Shown here one piece after another: positions 25,156-34,861 of a stretch of 64,000 nt of DNA (positions within the stretch are counted from its first letter, which is position 1; the number at the start of each line of letters is the position of its first letter). This DNA is from Bdellovibrionia bacterium (GTDB taxonomy: Bacteria; Bdellovibrionota; Bdellovibrionia; Bdellovibrionales; JAGQZY01). The translations under genes and the position numbers were made by a program. Below the pieces are notes generated by a model, which was not told the DNA's origin, searched no databases, and worked only from the letters and a program-made list of their open reading frames with translations. The DNA lies in contig JAUICP010000007.1 in assembly GCA_030427805.1 (NCBI GenBank), positions 62,001 through 126,000 of the forward strand, given 5' to 3'.

Positions 25156-26874
25156 ATGATTATTTTGGGAATCGTTGCCTACACTCACGATAGTGCTGCC
25201 TGCCTTCTAAAAGATGGAGAAGTGCTCGCATTTATCGAAGAAGAACGCCTCAATCGTGAGAAACATACCACGGCCTTTCCCTATAAAGCTATTTCCGCCA
25301 TTTTAGAAATGGTACCCATTGAATTTAGTGATATTGATCATATCTGCTACTTCTCTCAGCCCTGGCGCGAAATTAGTCAAAACTTAGGGCACTTTATTCG
25401 GTACTTCCCGAAGACATTAAATCTCTTCAGTAACAGTGCCTCTGGTGCCATGGAATCTGGCTTTCTTAGTGCTATAAAAGAGCAAATGAAACTTCGCTCT
25501 CTTCTCGCAAAAAAATTTCCGATTGATGAGCGCCAGAAAATTAGTTTTTTCCCCCACCACCTTTGTCACGCAGCGAGTGCGTATTATATGAGTCCCTTTC
25601 AAGACGCTGCGATCTTGACTCTCGACGGACGAGGCGAGTCAACCACCACACTGATGGCTGAAGCCCATGGTGGCAAAATTGAAGTTCTAAAATCGATTTC
25701 AGTACCCCACTCTCTGGGGCACCTTTACGCGGCGATCACCGAATATTTGGGATTTAAATCTTTCAATGACGAGTGGAAGGTCATGGGGCTTTCTGCCTAC
25801 GGTGGTCCGTCTCAAGTGAAATTTTTCGAAAAGCTTATTGAATACAAGGGACGAGGAAACTTTGAACTGAATTTGGACTATTTTCAGTTTCATACCCACG
25901 GGCAAGATCAATGGTTGAGTGACCTTTTCTACGAAGAATTTGGGCCAAAGCGAAATCCCGATGATGAGATCACGCCTTTACATCAAGACTATGCTTTTGC
26001 TCTACAGTATATGACAGAACTCATTGGATTAGAGCTATCGAGGTACCTGAAAGATCGAACAGGACAGGATCGGCTCTGCCTTGCCGGTGGAGTTGCATTA
26101 AATTGTTTGATGAATTCTCGAATTATCGAAGAGTCAGGGTTTTCTGAGGTTTTTGTGCAACCGATTGCAGGGGATGCTGGTACGGCACTCGGAGCTTGTC
26201 TTCTCAAGTACCAAGAAGGTCAGGATTCAAAGATAAGCCCGCCATTGGCCGATTTATACTGGGGACCTTCTTATAAAGACGAGCAGCTTGAAGAAGCTCT
26301 AAAAACGAATAACCTCAATTTTACTCGACCGGAATCGATCGAAGAAGCGGTTGCCGAAGAAATCGATAAAGGACAAGTGATCTGCTGGTTTCAAGGTAAA
26401 ATGGAAGCGGGGCCAAGGGCCCTTGGCAATCGTTCGATTTTAGCGGACCCCCGGCGCAAAGATATGAAAGACATCCTCAATGAAAAAGTTAAAAAGCGAG
26501 AATACTTTCGTCCCTTCGCTCCCTCTGTCTCCGAGGAGGATTATAAGGACTATTTCGAAATCCCGGGAGACCAACTCTCGCCCTACATGATCCTCACGGG
26601 AAAGGTTAAAAACGAAGCTGCCCCTAAGATTCCGGCCGTTACCCATGTTGACCAAACGGCTCGTATTCAAACCGTGAATGAAAAGCAAAATCCGAAATAT
26701 CACAAACTTATTAAAGCCTTTCAGGCTAAAACGGGGGTTCCCGTTCTTTTGAATACTTCATTCAACGAAAACGAACCCATTGTCTGTAGTCCTCAAGACG
26801 CTATTGACTGTTTTTTGAGAACAGAAATTGACGTTCTCGCGCTCGGTCCCTACCTAGTGATGAGAAAGAAATAG
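25156..26874 (+). CDS. NodU/CmcH/TobZ-family carbamoyltransferase
   Basis: A 572-residue enzyme of the carbamoyltransferase family. The N-terminal Kae1-like part has AYTHDSAACLL, EEERLNR and the metal-binding HHLCHAASAYY, then LTLDGRGE and GGVALNCLMN. The C-terminal YrdC-like part has FQGKMEAGPRALGNRSILADPR at about 411-432 and FRPFAPSV. The family uses carbamoyl phosphate and ATP to O-carbamoylate sugars, Nod factors or antibiotics. The full set of motifs indicates an active enzyme of normal length. It fits a role in modifying a surface sugar or secondary metabolite made by the surrounding genes. Confidence 0.92.
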   Translation: MIILGIVAYTHDSAACLLKDGEVLAFIEEERLNREKHTTAFPYKAISAILEMVPIEFSDIDHICYFSQPWREISQNLGHFIRYFPKTLNLFSNSASGAMESGFLSAIKEQMKLRSLLAKKFPIDERQKISFFPHHLCHAASAYYMSPFQDAAILTLDGRGESTTTLMAEAHGGKIEVLKSISVPHSLGHLYAAITEYLGFKSFNDEWKVMGLSAYGGPSQVKFFEKLIEYKGRGNFELNLDYFQFHTHGQDQWLSDLFYEEFGPKRNPDDEITPLHQDYAFALQYMTELIGLELSRYLKDRTGQDRLCLAGGVALNCLMNSRIIEESGFSEVFVQPIAGDAGTALGACLLKYQEGQDSKISPPLADLYWGPSYKDEQLEEALKTNNLNFTRPESIEEAVAEEIDKGQVICWFQGKMEAGPRALGNRSILADPRRKDMKDILNEKVKKREYFRPFAPSVSEEDYKDYFEIPGDQLSPYMILTGKVKNEAAPKIPAVTHVDQTARIQTVNEKQNPKYHKLIKAFQAKTGVPVLLNTSFNENEPIVCSPQDAIDCFLRTEIDVLALGPYLVMRKK

Positions 26875-26921
26875 AGCCAACCGGAATATAAATTACATTT
26901 CATATTCTTTGAATTTGATAT

Positions 26922-28028
26922 CTAACTTGAGGGAATTTTCTCGAAATATTTATAGAGAAGGTTAGTTTCGACCTGACAGTTCCAATAACATTCTCTGCAG
27001 TCCCTGATGCCATCTCGTTTTTCTTTTAAGTCCTGTGAATGCCAATAATTTGCCAGTCCTCCAGTGTCTCTAATATTGGCGAAGGCTCTCTTTGTTTCGT
27101 AGAACGTAAAACAGGGGAAGATATCGCCATAGCAATCAACCAGCAAAGTTGTATAACCCGCGTAGCATTTTATGGGCAAAGGTTTACCGAGAAAAAATGA
27201 TTCAAACATCTCTAAGTATTCTATAGATGATTCAATGAAGTCATCTTTGCGTTTTTCTTCGCAGAGTCGATCTAAGCTTCTCTTTAATTTCTCTTCGCGA
27301 TCTTTTTTTAATTCTGGATTAGAAGTTTTATCACTTCCGATGGTGTGCACTGGCATAAAGCCAATACTATCAGCACCGGACTTCTTGGCCATTTCAATAA
27401 TCGCTGGGAAATCACCGATATTATCTTCTGAAAGTACCGTGTTTATATTCACTTTGTAGTTTCGATTGGCCCAATTCGCCACCAAATCAATACCGTGTAG
27501 AGCGCGATCAAAAGACCCAGGAATTCCCCGAATCTTATCGTGGATCTCAGCTTTGTGGCCGTCCAGAGAAACAGTAATTGAGTCAATTCCAGTATCGATG
27601 AACTCCTCAAAATTTTTCTCCCTTATAAACCAGCCATTAGTCGTGATCTGGGCAATCATTTTATTGTCTTTGATTTCACGGATGATCGGAAAGAGGTCTT
27701 TGTGCAGAAACGGCTCTCCACCGGAAATTCCGACTCCAGAGGTTCCGATTTTTCGATAATCACGAATTATTTGTTTGTAGTCTTCAAGACCGAGAATCTC
27801 TCGCCCCTCTTTAACAAAACCCTGATGGCGTTGGGGTAAATCACACATAATACAGCGAAGATTACAGTTGTAGGTCAAACAGAGGTCCCCTTCAATGGGG
27901 CCAGAAAGGGATTTCTTAAGGAAATAGGAGGCCAAGGTCCCCAAATAACGGGAAGGATACTGATATATAGATTTCAGTCCGTTTTGTTGAATTCCTTGTT
28001 TTAGGTACTGTAAATAGGTTTTTCTCAA
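26922..28028 (-). CDS. Radical SAM/SPASM protein
   Basis: A 368-residue protein. The radical SAM cluster is at Cys55, Cys59 and Cys62 (CNLRCIMC), the SAM motif is ISGGEPFLH, and a C-terminal SPASM-type region has CYAGY, DCYGDIFPC and CRECYWNC. This is the classical layout of enzymes that modify peptides or carry out sugar radical chemistry. It is the fourth radical SAM gene here but is divergent from the two membrane glycosyltransferases, with which it shares a 126-bp intergenic region. Substrate unknown; I found no obvious peptide precursor nearby. Confidence 0.87.
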   Translation of the reverse strand: MRKTYLQYLKQGIQQNGLKSIYQYPSRYLGTLASYFLKKSLSGPIEGDLCLTYNCNLRCIMCDLPQRHQGFVKEGREILGLEDYKQIIRDYRKIGTSGVGISGGEPFLHKDLFPIIREIKDNKMIAQITTNGWFIREKNFEEFIDTGIDSITVSLDGHKAEIHDKIRGIPGSFDRALHGIDLVANWANRNYKVNINTVLSEDNIGDFPAIIEMAKKSGADSIGFMPVHTIGSDKTSNPELKKDREEKLKRSLDRLCEEKRKDDFIESSIEYLEMFESFFLGKPLPIKCYAGYTTLLVDCYGDIFPCFTFYETKRAFANIRDTGGLANYWHSQDLKEKRDGIRDCRECYWNCQVETNLLYKYFEKIPSS

Positions 28029-28153
28029 AGTTTGCTTCCCTTAATATCTCTACTTAAAGTCTGACAAAAAACGGGGTGGTTTTCAATGTGAACCCGTATT
28101 ATACTGAAGTTCGTCTAATTTTGGTAAATATATGAATTAATTGAGTAATTCGA

Positions 28154-30127
28154 ATGAAGTTTCAGCTCGTTTTAATCACCTTTGTCTACTTGGTCATCGC
28201 CCTTATTTTTCAAGGAGTGGACTTTTTCTATCAACCAGTCCCCTCTGAGCCGCGAAAAATAGATCCCTACACCTATTATAATTTACCACTAATGATTTTT
28301 ATGACGGGTTTACTCGGGTATCGCCTTTGGCAAAGCAAAGTAAACTTGGAAAGTTTTTTTCAGCTTCCCAATTTCAAAAGTATAAAGATTTGGTTTCTTC
28401 TACTTGTAGGTGGCTTATTAATCGGTTTGAGTATTTACGAATTTTCAGATCGATCCATTTGGCTTGATGAGTATACGCAAATAAAATTCATGGAAATTCG
28501 TTCTGTCTTACTTTATTCAGCGAAATCTCAACAAACTCCGCTGGATTACTTCTATTCATTGGGTGTTTTAGTTTTGTTCGGTTTTTCTGAGGTAGCCCTT
28601 CGCTGCGTGCCCATTATTAGCTTTGTATTGGGAGGCTTGCTTTTAACGTCCTATGGGCTCAAGAAGTCCAAATCCTACGTATTCAGTTCCTCGATCGCTA
28701 TCGCCTACGCTTTAAATCCTCTCATCTTTTATCTAAGTATCGAGGCTCGACCAACGCATTTGGCAGCCCTATTTAGTATCATCTTTATTCTCTACCTCGG
28801 CGAGAGCCTTTTTAAAGACGGCGACTTTGATTGGAAAGAGTTTTTCCCGATCTCGATGACGTTAAATCTCTCTGCCGGGCTACAACCACTGTGGCTTTTT
28901 TGCTCAATGGCACCATTTATTCTCGTTTGGTTGTTCAGAAGAGATAAAGAAGTGGCAAAAAAATGGTTTCTCGTCAATTTAGCAAGCTTCGTTTGTATGA
29001 TTCCTTTTCTCTATAACATTCATTATCGAAGCTCACTCGCCTTTCAATTTAAAGAAAGTTTCGCAGGTGGCGTTGCCGAGTATTTTAAGAACTTCTCTAT
29101 AGCTACCTACGAACTCTATTGGATTGCATTTTCCCAATCTCTAATTCTCATAATAAGCACAATTATTTTGTTTTTTATTTCTTTTCGAAAAGAAAAATCT
29201 TTTTTATCTCGATACTTTATGTTCCTCGGTATTCTCGTGTTCTTCGTTGTCAGTTTTGATTTGTTTTTTAAAAGCTATATCAATTGGAATCTTTTTATTA
29301 GATATGTTGTCGTCCTACCGATTGCCGCCCTTTCTTTTATTGCGCTCCAAGGACAGTATCTTTATCAAGCTCAACGTAAAATGTTTTCAAGTCTTCTTTT
29401 TCTTGTAATTTGTTTGGCTAGTACCGGATTTGTTTTTTCTGAGAGATACCATGAGCATCATCGTATCCAGGCCGGAGATGTCCCTAAAAAACAACAATAT
29501 CATTATATTCAACATACATCGTCTGATTATGATCTCATTTCAAATATGGTAGTCGGTGCGATTAGTAAATGGAATCCCGATATTTTCGTTGCTTGGGAAT
29601 TTTACTATAATCAAGAGGGTCGCGCTCAATTCGTGACCACGTATAATAAAAATAATCCTGAACCTTTTTACGAAATGGACTTAATTGTCGAGCCCATGGA
29701 GTTTTTCGAGCGAGGGGTTCCCTTTAAGATATACTTCTTTGTCGATGTGAATAATGCCTATAAAATCGAGGATTTCTGGACAGAAGCAGGACTCGACTAC
29801 GAACACCACTTTTTCAAGAATGCCCACCAAATGTTTGTTATAAATATCCCGGCGGAAAATGGTTTAGAACATTATTTTAAATACCTCTATACAATCATTG
29901 AAAAAGCCCCTGATAAACGGATGATTCCTCAAATCTATGACCGGCTTCTTTTTTACTACTACTACCTAAAAGACGAAGAAAAGGTAAAAGAAATTTTTAA
30001 GTATTATACCGAAGATCTTCTTGATGTCGGCGACCAGAAATTTAGAAACGTCGCTGAATACCAACTCGAAGTTCGAAAGCGCATTGAGGAAAAGATTTTC
30101 ACGGAAGAGGAATACAAAATCAAATGA
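28154..30127 (+). CDS. Membrane glycosyltransferase-like protein (GT39/ArnT-like), copy 1
   Basis: A 657-residue protein with about a dozen hydrophobic segments up to about residue 430 and a soluble C-terminal part. The WLDEY at 103-107 is an acidic pair in the first external loop, as in GT-C enzymes such as ArnT and protein mannosyltransferases, which use polyprenyl-phosphate sugars. Other shared blocks are SQQTPLDYFYS, SIEARPTHLA and SAGLQPLWLF. It overlaps copy 2 by 4 bp. The C-terminal tail (about 550-657) is helical and charged, TPR-like in pattern. The fold call rests on topology and the DE motif. Confidence 0.72.
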   Translation: MKFQLVLITFVYLVIALIFQGVDFFYQPVPSEPRKIDPYTYYNLPLMIFMTGLLGYRLWQSKVNLESFFQLPNFKSIKIWFLLLVGGLLIGLSIYEFSDRSIWLDEYTQIKFMEIRSVLLYSAKSQQTPLDYFYSLGVLVLFGFSEVALRCVPIISFVLGGLLLTSYGLKKSKSYVFSSSIAIAYALNPLIFYLSIEARPTHLAALFSIIFILYLGESLFKDGDFDWKEFFPISMTLNLSAGLQPLWLFCSMAPFILVWLFRRDKEVAKKWFLVNLASFVCMIPFLYNIHYRSSLAFQFKESFAGGVAEYFKNFSIATYELYWIAFSQSLILIISTIILFFISFRKEKSFLSRYFMFLGILVFFVVSFDLFFKSYINWNLFIRYVVVLPIAALSFIALQGQYLYQAQRKMFSSLLFLVICLASTGFVFSERYHEHHRIQAGDVPKKQQYHYIQHTSSDYDLISNMVVGAISKWNPDIFVAWEFYYNQEGRAQFVTTYNKNNPEPFYEMDLIVEPMEFFERGVPFKIYFFVDVNNAYKIEDFWTEAGLDYEHHFFKNAHQMFVINIPAENGLEHYFKYLYTIIEKAPDKRMIPQIYDRLLFYYYYLKDEEKVKEIFKYYTEDLLDVGDQKFRNVAEYQLEVRKRIEEKIFTEEEYKIK

Positions 30128-32112
30128 CCAATACGCCAAATCGCTTTAATTTCATTATAGGCATTTATGGTTTTGTTATTTGCCTGTTTATTTTGGCGAT
30201 TGGAATCTATGAGCTCTTCACTATAAACGAAGAATTTATACCCACGTTTACCTACGCCCACCTCTCAATGATACTCGTTTTCTTACTCATAGCCTCTTAC
30301 GCAATTTTCACGTATCGCGCGCCCATCACTACGATTTTCAGAGATTTTAATGGCAAAGAATTGATTCTATACGTACTCACACTTTCTTGTGGCGCTTTTT
30401 GTTTGTATTACGAAAATTCCATGCGTTCCATTCGGCTCGATGAATTCACCCAGTTCTTTAATATTTTACAGGAAACCTATTCCATCTCGCGATATGCCGC
30501 CGAATCTCAACAAACTCCGATGGACTATTACTTTGGACTTTTTGCCGGAACTCTTTTTGATCTTGAACTCATCTCGTACCGCCTATTTCCTTGCCTCTTC
30601 TTTCTTTTGACTATCGTCTTTATTAATATCTTCACAAGAGAGGTGAGAATTGGGCTATCACTGCGGTTTCTAATACCTTTACTCTATGTATCCTTCCCGC
30701 TGATTTCCTATCAAAGTGTTGAGGCAAGACCTATTTACTTAGTAATGCACTTTGCAGTGCTTTTTCTTTCGACGGTATATATTTTTCTGCAAAAAAAAAT
30801 GTGGTCGTGGCCCATATTTTCTCTCGTGGCCTTTCTCTTTACATTTTCGGCAGGACTACAACCGATAATGATATTCTTTATTTTCATGTTCTATCTGTTA
30901 GTAACGGGACTTCTCAGTTTTAGGAGCGAGAAGAAGATAATAGCCTCCTTTGTTTTTGTTTCGGTTTTGGGCTTGGCTAATAGTCTCTATATTAGGCATG
31001 TCAGCCTACCGATGAATCAATTCCACAGTAATTGGCTCGACAAGTTCACTCTTTATTTAGAGCGCCTAAACTACGAACACTTAGAGCCCTATTTTAGAAG
31101 TTTTAATCCCTACGTTCTTCTTTTTCCGGTTCTCTTGATAGGAACCTTAATCTTTTTAAAGAAATTAAAGGGGCCATCCTTAAGATTTTATCTTGCATTA
31201 ATACTCTCAATCATTAGCTTCACGGTCATCTATGACACCTTCTACTACACCTATATCAATTGGTTCCCGATCGTTGACCGCTACGTCATTGTCGTTCCCC
31301 TATTTGGCTTTTTCTTGTTTGTAATTATAGCCAAGGACTTGGTTGCGATTACTAGGAAGAAGCTCGTAACCCATGGGATCAACCTCGTACTTGGTTTCTC
31401 AATTGTTTTGTCGACTGTTCGACATGAGGCCTATGTTGAACATTATCGAATTCATGAATCTCTACCGACACGTGAAATTTACGAAGATATAAAACGCCTT
31501 ATGACTGACCAGTCCGGGGCTCAGATGATGGTTCCCAGGTCCATAAAAACAAATCAATTGAGCCTTTGGATTGCGCCAAGGGTTTATCTCAACAAAAAGG
31601 AATTTAGCTACCTCAGTAAATATTCAAATGTTTTGCACGATATTAGTCATTATCAACTCGTACTTGATAAGGATGACCTCGAAAATAGAAGGGCAAATAA
31701 ATTTATTCTCGTATTGTTTCAGGAGGCAGACGGCAGCATATTTACCTTTTTAAGAGAGCGCTTTCCAGACTCTTGGGTCGACCCATCAGATAATAGATAT
31801 ACCCTTTTCCAATTTGACCTTAATCCAGAAGACCCCACGGGGAGTATTGTAGAACTCTTTAAACAAGTTGTTGAAAACACCGAAGCACAGTTTAGCTTTT
31901 CATTCTTCAAAGTCATTCTTCACTACGCCTTGGTGCGAGAAGATATTGATCTTATAGACAACGTCGCCGACTACTATACAAGGGATCACTTTTGGGTGGA
32001 TAAAGATGAACCCATGGCCATTGATGAAAACGCCTATAAAGATTTGAAAGCAAAAGCCCTCGAGGCTCTAAGGTTGAGAAAAGAAGAACTCATGGGACTT
32101 GCCAACGAGTAG
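30124..32112 (+). CDS. Membrane glycosyltransferase-like protein (GT39/ArnT-like), copy 2
   Basis: A 662-residue paralogue of copy 1, with IRLDEFTQF, SQQTPMDYYFG, SVEARPIYLV and SAGLQPIMIF in the same order. The tandem arrangement with a 4-bp overlap indicates co-expression. Copy 1 and the distant copy 3 at 44901 share more of these blocks with each other than with copy 2, so the tandem neighbour is the more diverged one. It has the same multi-pass topology and soluble C-terminal tail. Presumed donor and acceptor are unknown. Confidence 0.7.
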   Translation: MTNTPNRFNFIIGIYGFVICLFILAIGIYELFTINEEFIPTFTYAHLSMILVFLLIASYAIFTYRAPITTIFRDFNGKELILYVLTLSCGAFCLYYENSMRSIRLDEFTQFFNILQETYSISRYAAESQQTPMDYYFGLFAGTLFDLELISYRLFPCLFFLLTIVFINIFTREVRIGLSLRFLIPLLYVSFPLISYQSVEARPIYLVMHFAVLFLSTVYIFLQKKMWSWPIFSLVAFLFTFSAGLQPIMIFFIFMFYLLVTGLLSFRSEKKIIASFVFVSVLGLANSLYIRHVSLPMNQFHSNWLDKFTLYLERLNYEHLEPYFRSFNPYVLLFPVLLIGTLIFLKKLKGPSLRFYLALILSIISFTVIYDTFYYTYINWFPIVDRYVIVVPLFGFFLFVIIAKDLVAITRKKLVTHGINLVLGFSIVLSTVRHEAYVEHYRIHESLPTREIYEDIKRLMTDQSGAQMMVPRSIKTNQLSLWIAPRVYLNKKEFSYLSKYSNVLHDISHYQLVLDKDDLENRRANKFILVLFQEADGSIFTFLRERFPDSWVDPSDNRYTLFQFDLNPEDPTGSIVELFKQVVENTEAQFSFSFFKVILHYALVREDIDLIDNVADYYTRDHFWVDKDEPMAIDENAYKDLKAKALEALRLRKEELMGLANE

Positions 32113-32129
32113 CATAACCTAGAGGGCCT

Positions 32130-32564
32130 CTAATAACTCGTTTTGTGGGATTTTTTTAAATCTTTAAGCCCTGTTTTTATAAGCTTTGTCAGAATTTTCT
32201 CATCAACCTCAGACAGCTTCTTTAAGTATAAACAGGACTTCCCCAATTTATGGGGTCCAAGTTTTTTTAACAACGGAGCATAGCTTTTGTATCCGGGCAT
32301 AATATAAATAGTAGGTCCACTTTTTCGGGGGCTAAATCCCGTGGCCATAAACTGCCCCTCATCGCCGTTGGAGCGATAATAGGTGTACTCTCCAAAACCA
32401 ATAATTGAACTACCCCACATTTTAGCTCTTAATCCACTGGCGTCCTTGAAGATCTTTAAGAGTTTTTTACAGTCTTTTCTTAAATCATCATCTTTTATGG
32501 ACTTTACAAATTCACTGACACTCTTATTGTTTTTAGATGTTTTTAGTTTTACTTTTTTTGCCAT
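32130..32564 (-). CDS. DUF1801 domain protein
   Basis: A 144-residue soluble protein with the DUF1801 pattern: lysine-rich N-terminus, MWGSSIIGFGEYTYYRS, then TGFSPRKSGPTIYIMPGY and LGPHKLGKSCLYLKKL. The family is small and widespread with no agreed function; some members are thought to bind small molecules or nucleotides. Its ATG overlaps nothing and its 3' end is 17 bp from the convergent glycosyltransferase-like gene. Confidence 0.83.
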   Translation of the reverse strand: MAKKVKLKTSKNNKSVSEFVKSIKDDDLRKDCKKLLKIFKDASGLRAKMWGSSIIGFGEYTYYRSNGDEGQFMATGFSPRKSGPTIYIMPGYKSYAPLLKKLGPHKLGKSCLYLKKLSEVDEKILTKLIKTGLKDLKKSHKTSY

Positions 32565-32620
32565 AACGACCCACCTCGAATTACTGAACTTATCTTATGT
32601 GAGTCTATTCGGCGTTTCAA

Positions 32621-32657
32621 ATAAAAGAATCCCCCAACATAAAAATGCTGAGGGATT
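32621..32657 (-). terminator. Intrinsic terminator of the porin-like gene
   Basis: On the minus strand AATCCCTCAGCA pairs with TGTTGGGGGATT (12 bp with two G-U pairs) and is followed by CTTTTATTT. It lies just downstream of the porin-like gene. Confidence 0.8.
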
Positions 32658-32684
32658 GAATGTATACGGTCGGCTACAATAAAA

Positions 32685-33653
32685 TTATCGAATTCGTCCT
32701 TTTTGGATAGGAATTCTAAGCATAGCTTCAAGGCCTTCAGATTGGTTAGATTGACCAACATTTCTTACAAAGACACCACCAGAAGCGATCATGCCATTTC
32801 TAAGAGTGTGGTCCACTCCTACGTAGAGCTTATCTTCATCGTTAAAGCTCTCGTAAGATCCACCAACAGTAGTGTTTTCAGTCCAGTCGTAGTCGAGACC
32901 AACTTCCCAACCTGTTTCAGAACCAAAAATACCTGAGTAGTTATCGTAGTGAGTGATTGAACCATAGGCAGAAAGGTCGTCAGTAACATCATACTGAACT
33001 CCACCAGAAACGGCATAGCCATTGTCGCCAGTAGAGTTGTTTTCGAAACCAACAGAACCAACAACTGTCAAAGAGTCAGTAAGTGCTTTTCTCATTGAAG
33101 CAGTCATTCTTACTTGATCGTCATTGAAGTTGAAATCTCCACCTTCTGTCTCTGTGATTGAGAAGTTAAGCTCACCAAGAGTTTCAGTTGGCACAGTTAC
33201 CCAAACACCGATGATTCCACGATCATCATGTGGCATAAGGGAAGTGTCAGAAGCTCTTTGAAGAGAAGAAAGAACCTGTTGAAGACGAGGTGAACGATCT
33301 CTCTTACCGAATTGAACTTCAGCAACTACTTGACCTAAAGACAAATCAAGAGTGATGTTAGCTTCACTAATGATTTTCTCCCACTCAGCATCACTTAAAT
33401 CGCCAGCCTGAGCTTCGTCAGTAAGGTGCTTTAATTGCATAGCAAGGTTTGCTCTGAAGCTTTCAGTCATTTGCAATTCAAGACCAGCTAGGCCTTCTGC
33501 AGTGTTGTTACCATCTTGATTGATGATAGCGTCGCCAGAAATATAGGCGGAAAGACTTTGCGAATTTTCTTGGCCATTTGCCATTACAAATGAACCACCT
33601 GCAAGCAAAGAAATTGCAGCTAATGTCGTTATAAGTTTATTCAACTTAATCAT
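32685..33653 (-). CDS. Porin-like outer-membrane protein
   Basis: A 322-residue protein with a signal peptide ending VMANG and a strongly beta-strand-like mature part (alternating residues, Gly-, Asn- and Asp-rich turns). Its N-terminal third contains a more helical segment (about 65-130). It resembles the general Gram-negative porin type, but I cannot name a family. It has a GGGGGG ribosome-binding site, a hairpin in the presumed 5' leader, and its own terminator, as is common for abundant outer-membrane proteins. The C-terminus is RIR, lacking the terminal Phe of classical porins. Confidence 0.62.
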   Translation of the reverse strand: MIKLNKLITTLAAISLLAGGSFVMANGQENSQSLSAYISGDAIINQDGNNTAEGLAGLELQMTESFRANLAMQLKHLTDEAQAGDLSDAEWEKIISEANITLDLSLGQVVAEVQFGKRDRSPRLQQVLSSLQRASDTSLMPHDDRGIIGVWVTVPTETLGELNFSITETEGGDFNFNDDQVRMTASMRKALTDSLTVVGSVGFENNSTGDNGYAVSGGVQYDVTDDLSAYGSITHYDNYSGIFGSETGWEVGLDYDWTENTTVGGSYESFNDEDKLYVGVDHTLRNGMIASGGVFVRNVGQSNQSEGLEAMLRIPIQKGRIR

Positions 33654-33670
33654 AGACCCCCCAATTTGTT

Positions 33671-33696
33671 ATTCTTCAAATTTTTGAATGAAGAAT
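33671..33696 (-). promoter_or_regulatory. Hairpin in the porin-like 5' leader
   Basis: ATTCTTC and GAAGAAT form a 7-bp inverted repeat around an AT-rich centre, 18-43 bp before the porin-like start. It could stabilise the leader or be a regulator site. The remaining roughly 250 bp up to 33948 shows nothing else that I recognise. Confidence 0.35.
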
Positions 33697-33947
33697 GTTA
33701 ATTTGCCCTTCCATAGAGCAGAGTTTGTGCCAAAAACTCTTAGCAGGCGCATCATTATTTTTGTTGCATAACTTCCAGGATTTAGAGGCTTGATACTTTT
33801 TTTTGAAAAAATCTTTTCAATTAATACCACGAAAGAATTATAGATTTTCCGAAGAAATTGTAAGATGAAATTGCAAATAGTCGAATTAACGAAGCAACCT
33901 TGCGCTCAATCACAACCAATGTGTAGCTTTTGGAGCCTAATGTGCCC

Positions 33948-34685
33948 ATGTTGATATGTAAAAATGACTTTGGAACCATTGCCCTTAATGAGTCCGACTT
34001 TACGAGAGCCCAAGAGGAACTCCTCAAACCGCAGTCGAGCTATTTGAATTTGCGTGTCTATATAAATAGTCGAATGAAATGCCCTTTTAAAATAGATGAA
34101 CTTTCATTCGATATAGATTCTCTCCCCGAGGAAGGGGAATTCATTGTAAAAACTAAGGCCTACCAACCCTACCGCTTGGCCCGAGTCAAAGATCATAAAA
34201 TCCTAACCTCGGAGGCTTTTTCTTACGGTGATTTGGATTTGCTTTATTCCTATTTTAGTCGACAAGTCGCCGATGGTTTTGGCTCCTTAGAAATGGGAAT
34301 TTGCCGCTTTTATTTTGAACAATTCGACAACTCTGTTTTAATTGATGACGATTTAATTGCCTCTTCATTCAAGTCCTACTTAGAACCGGGAGCAAAACCC
34401 CTAATTTCTCCAGCAATTGAACTACCCCCTGATGAGGTTATTGCCCGATCCTGGTGCCTCAATAGTGAAGACGAAATCACATTTGATCGCTGGGGTAGTC
34501 TTATCAAAATTGAAAAGATAGAGGCAAAGTATCGAGTCGTAGAGATTGGTGAGCGTGGCGGAATTGAATCCGATAATGAATTTTCAGGATTAGACCAAGC
34601 CCGCGTTCATTTTTTTAAAACGATTTTCTATCTGGATGGTTCTTTAAACCGAGACATCTCCCTGACTTACTATAAGATCAATTAA
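33948..34685 (+). CDS. Hypothetical cytoplasmic protein
   Basis: About 245 residues from ATG 33948; a TTG at 33930 would overlap the GGAG that probably serves as the ribosome-binding site. There is no signal peptide or membrane segment. It is acidic and appears to have two parts split near residue 150. I recognise no family and no catalytic motif. It stands alone, with AT-rich upstream sequence and a weak hairpin terminator downstream. Confidence 0.55.
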   Translation: MLICKNDFGTIALNESDFTRAQEELLKPQSSYLNLRVYINSRMKCPFKIDELSFDIDSLPEEGEFIVKTKAYQPYRLARVKDHKILTSEAFSYGDLDLLYSYFSRQVADGFGSLEMGICRFYFEQFDNSVLIDDDLIASSFKSYLEPGAKPLISPAIELPPDEVIARSWCLNSEDEITFDRWGSLIKIEKIEAKYRVVEIGERGGIESDNEFSGLDQARVHFFKTIFYLDGSLNRDISLTYYKIN

Positions 34686-34777
34686 ACTAAATTCTTGAAT
34701 TTCCTATCAAGAAGTTACACTTGTACTGCCAATTTGATGTTTAAAATGACAATACACGGTGTTTACATAGTTTACAG

Positions 34778-34800
34778 TGGTTTCAATTTGGAACCATTTT
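34778..34800 (+). terminator. Weak hairpin terminator
   Basis: TGGTTTC and GGAACCA form a 7-bp stem (one G-U pair) around AATTT, followed by TTTT. It may end the transcript from 33948 or sit in the leader of the next gene. Confidence 0.4.
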
Positions 34801-34861
34801 GGTCTGCGCCTTGCACTAAGCAATGACAGCTTGCTTTTGAATTAAAATTTTTGGAGATGAA

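Noticed and set aside
32119-32132. Terminator between convergent genes (AGAGG-GCCTCT region)
   Set aside because: The dyad has no room for a loop and no T-run on either strand.
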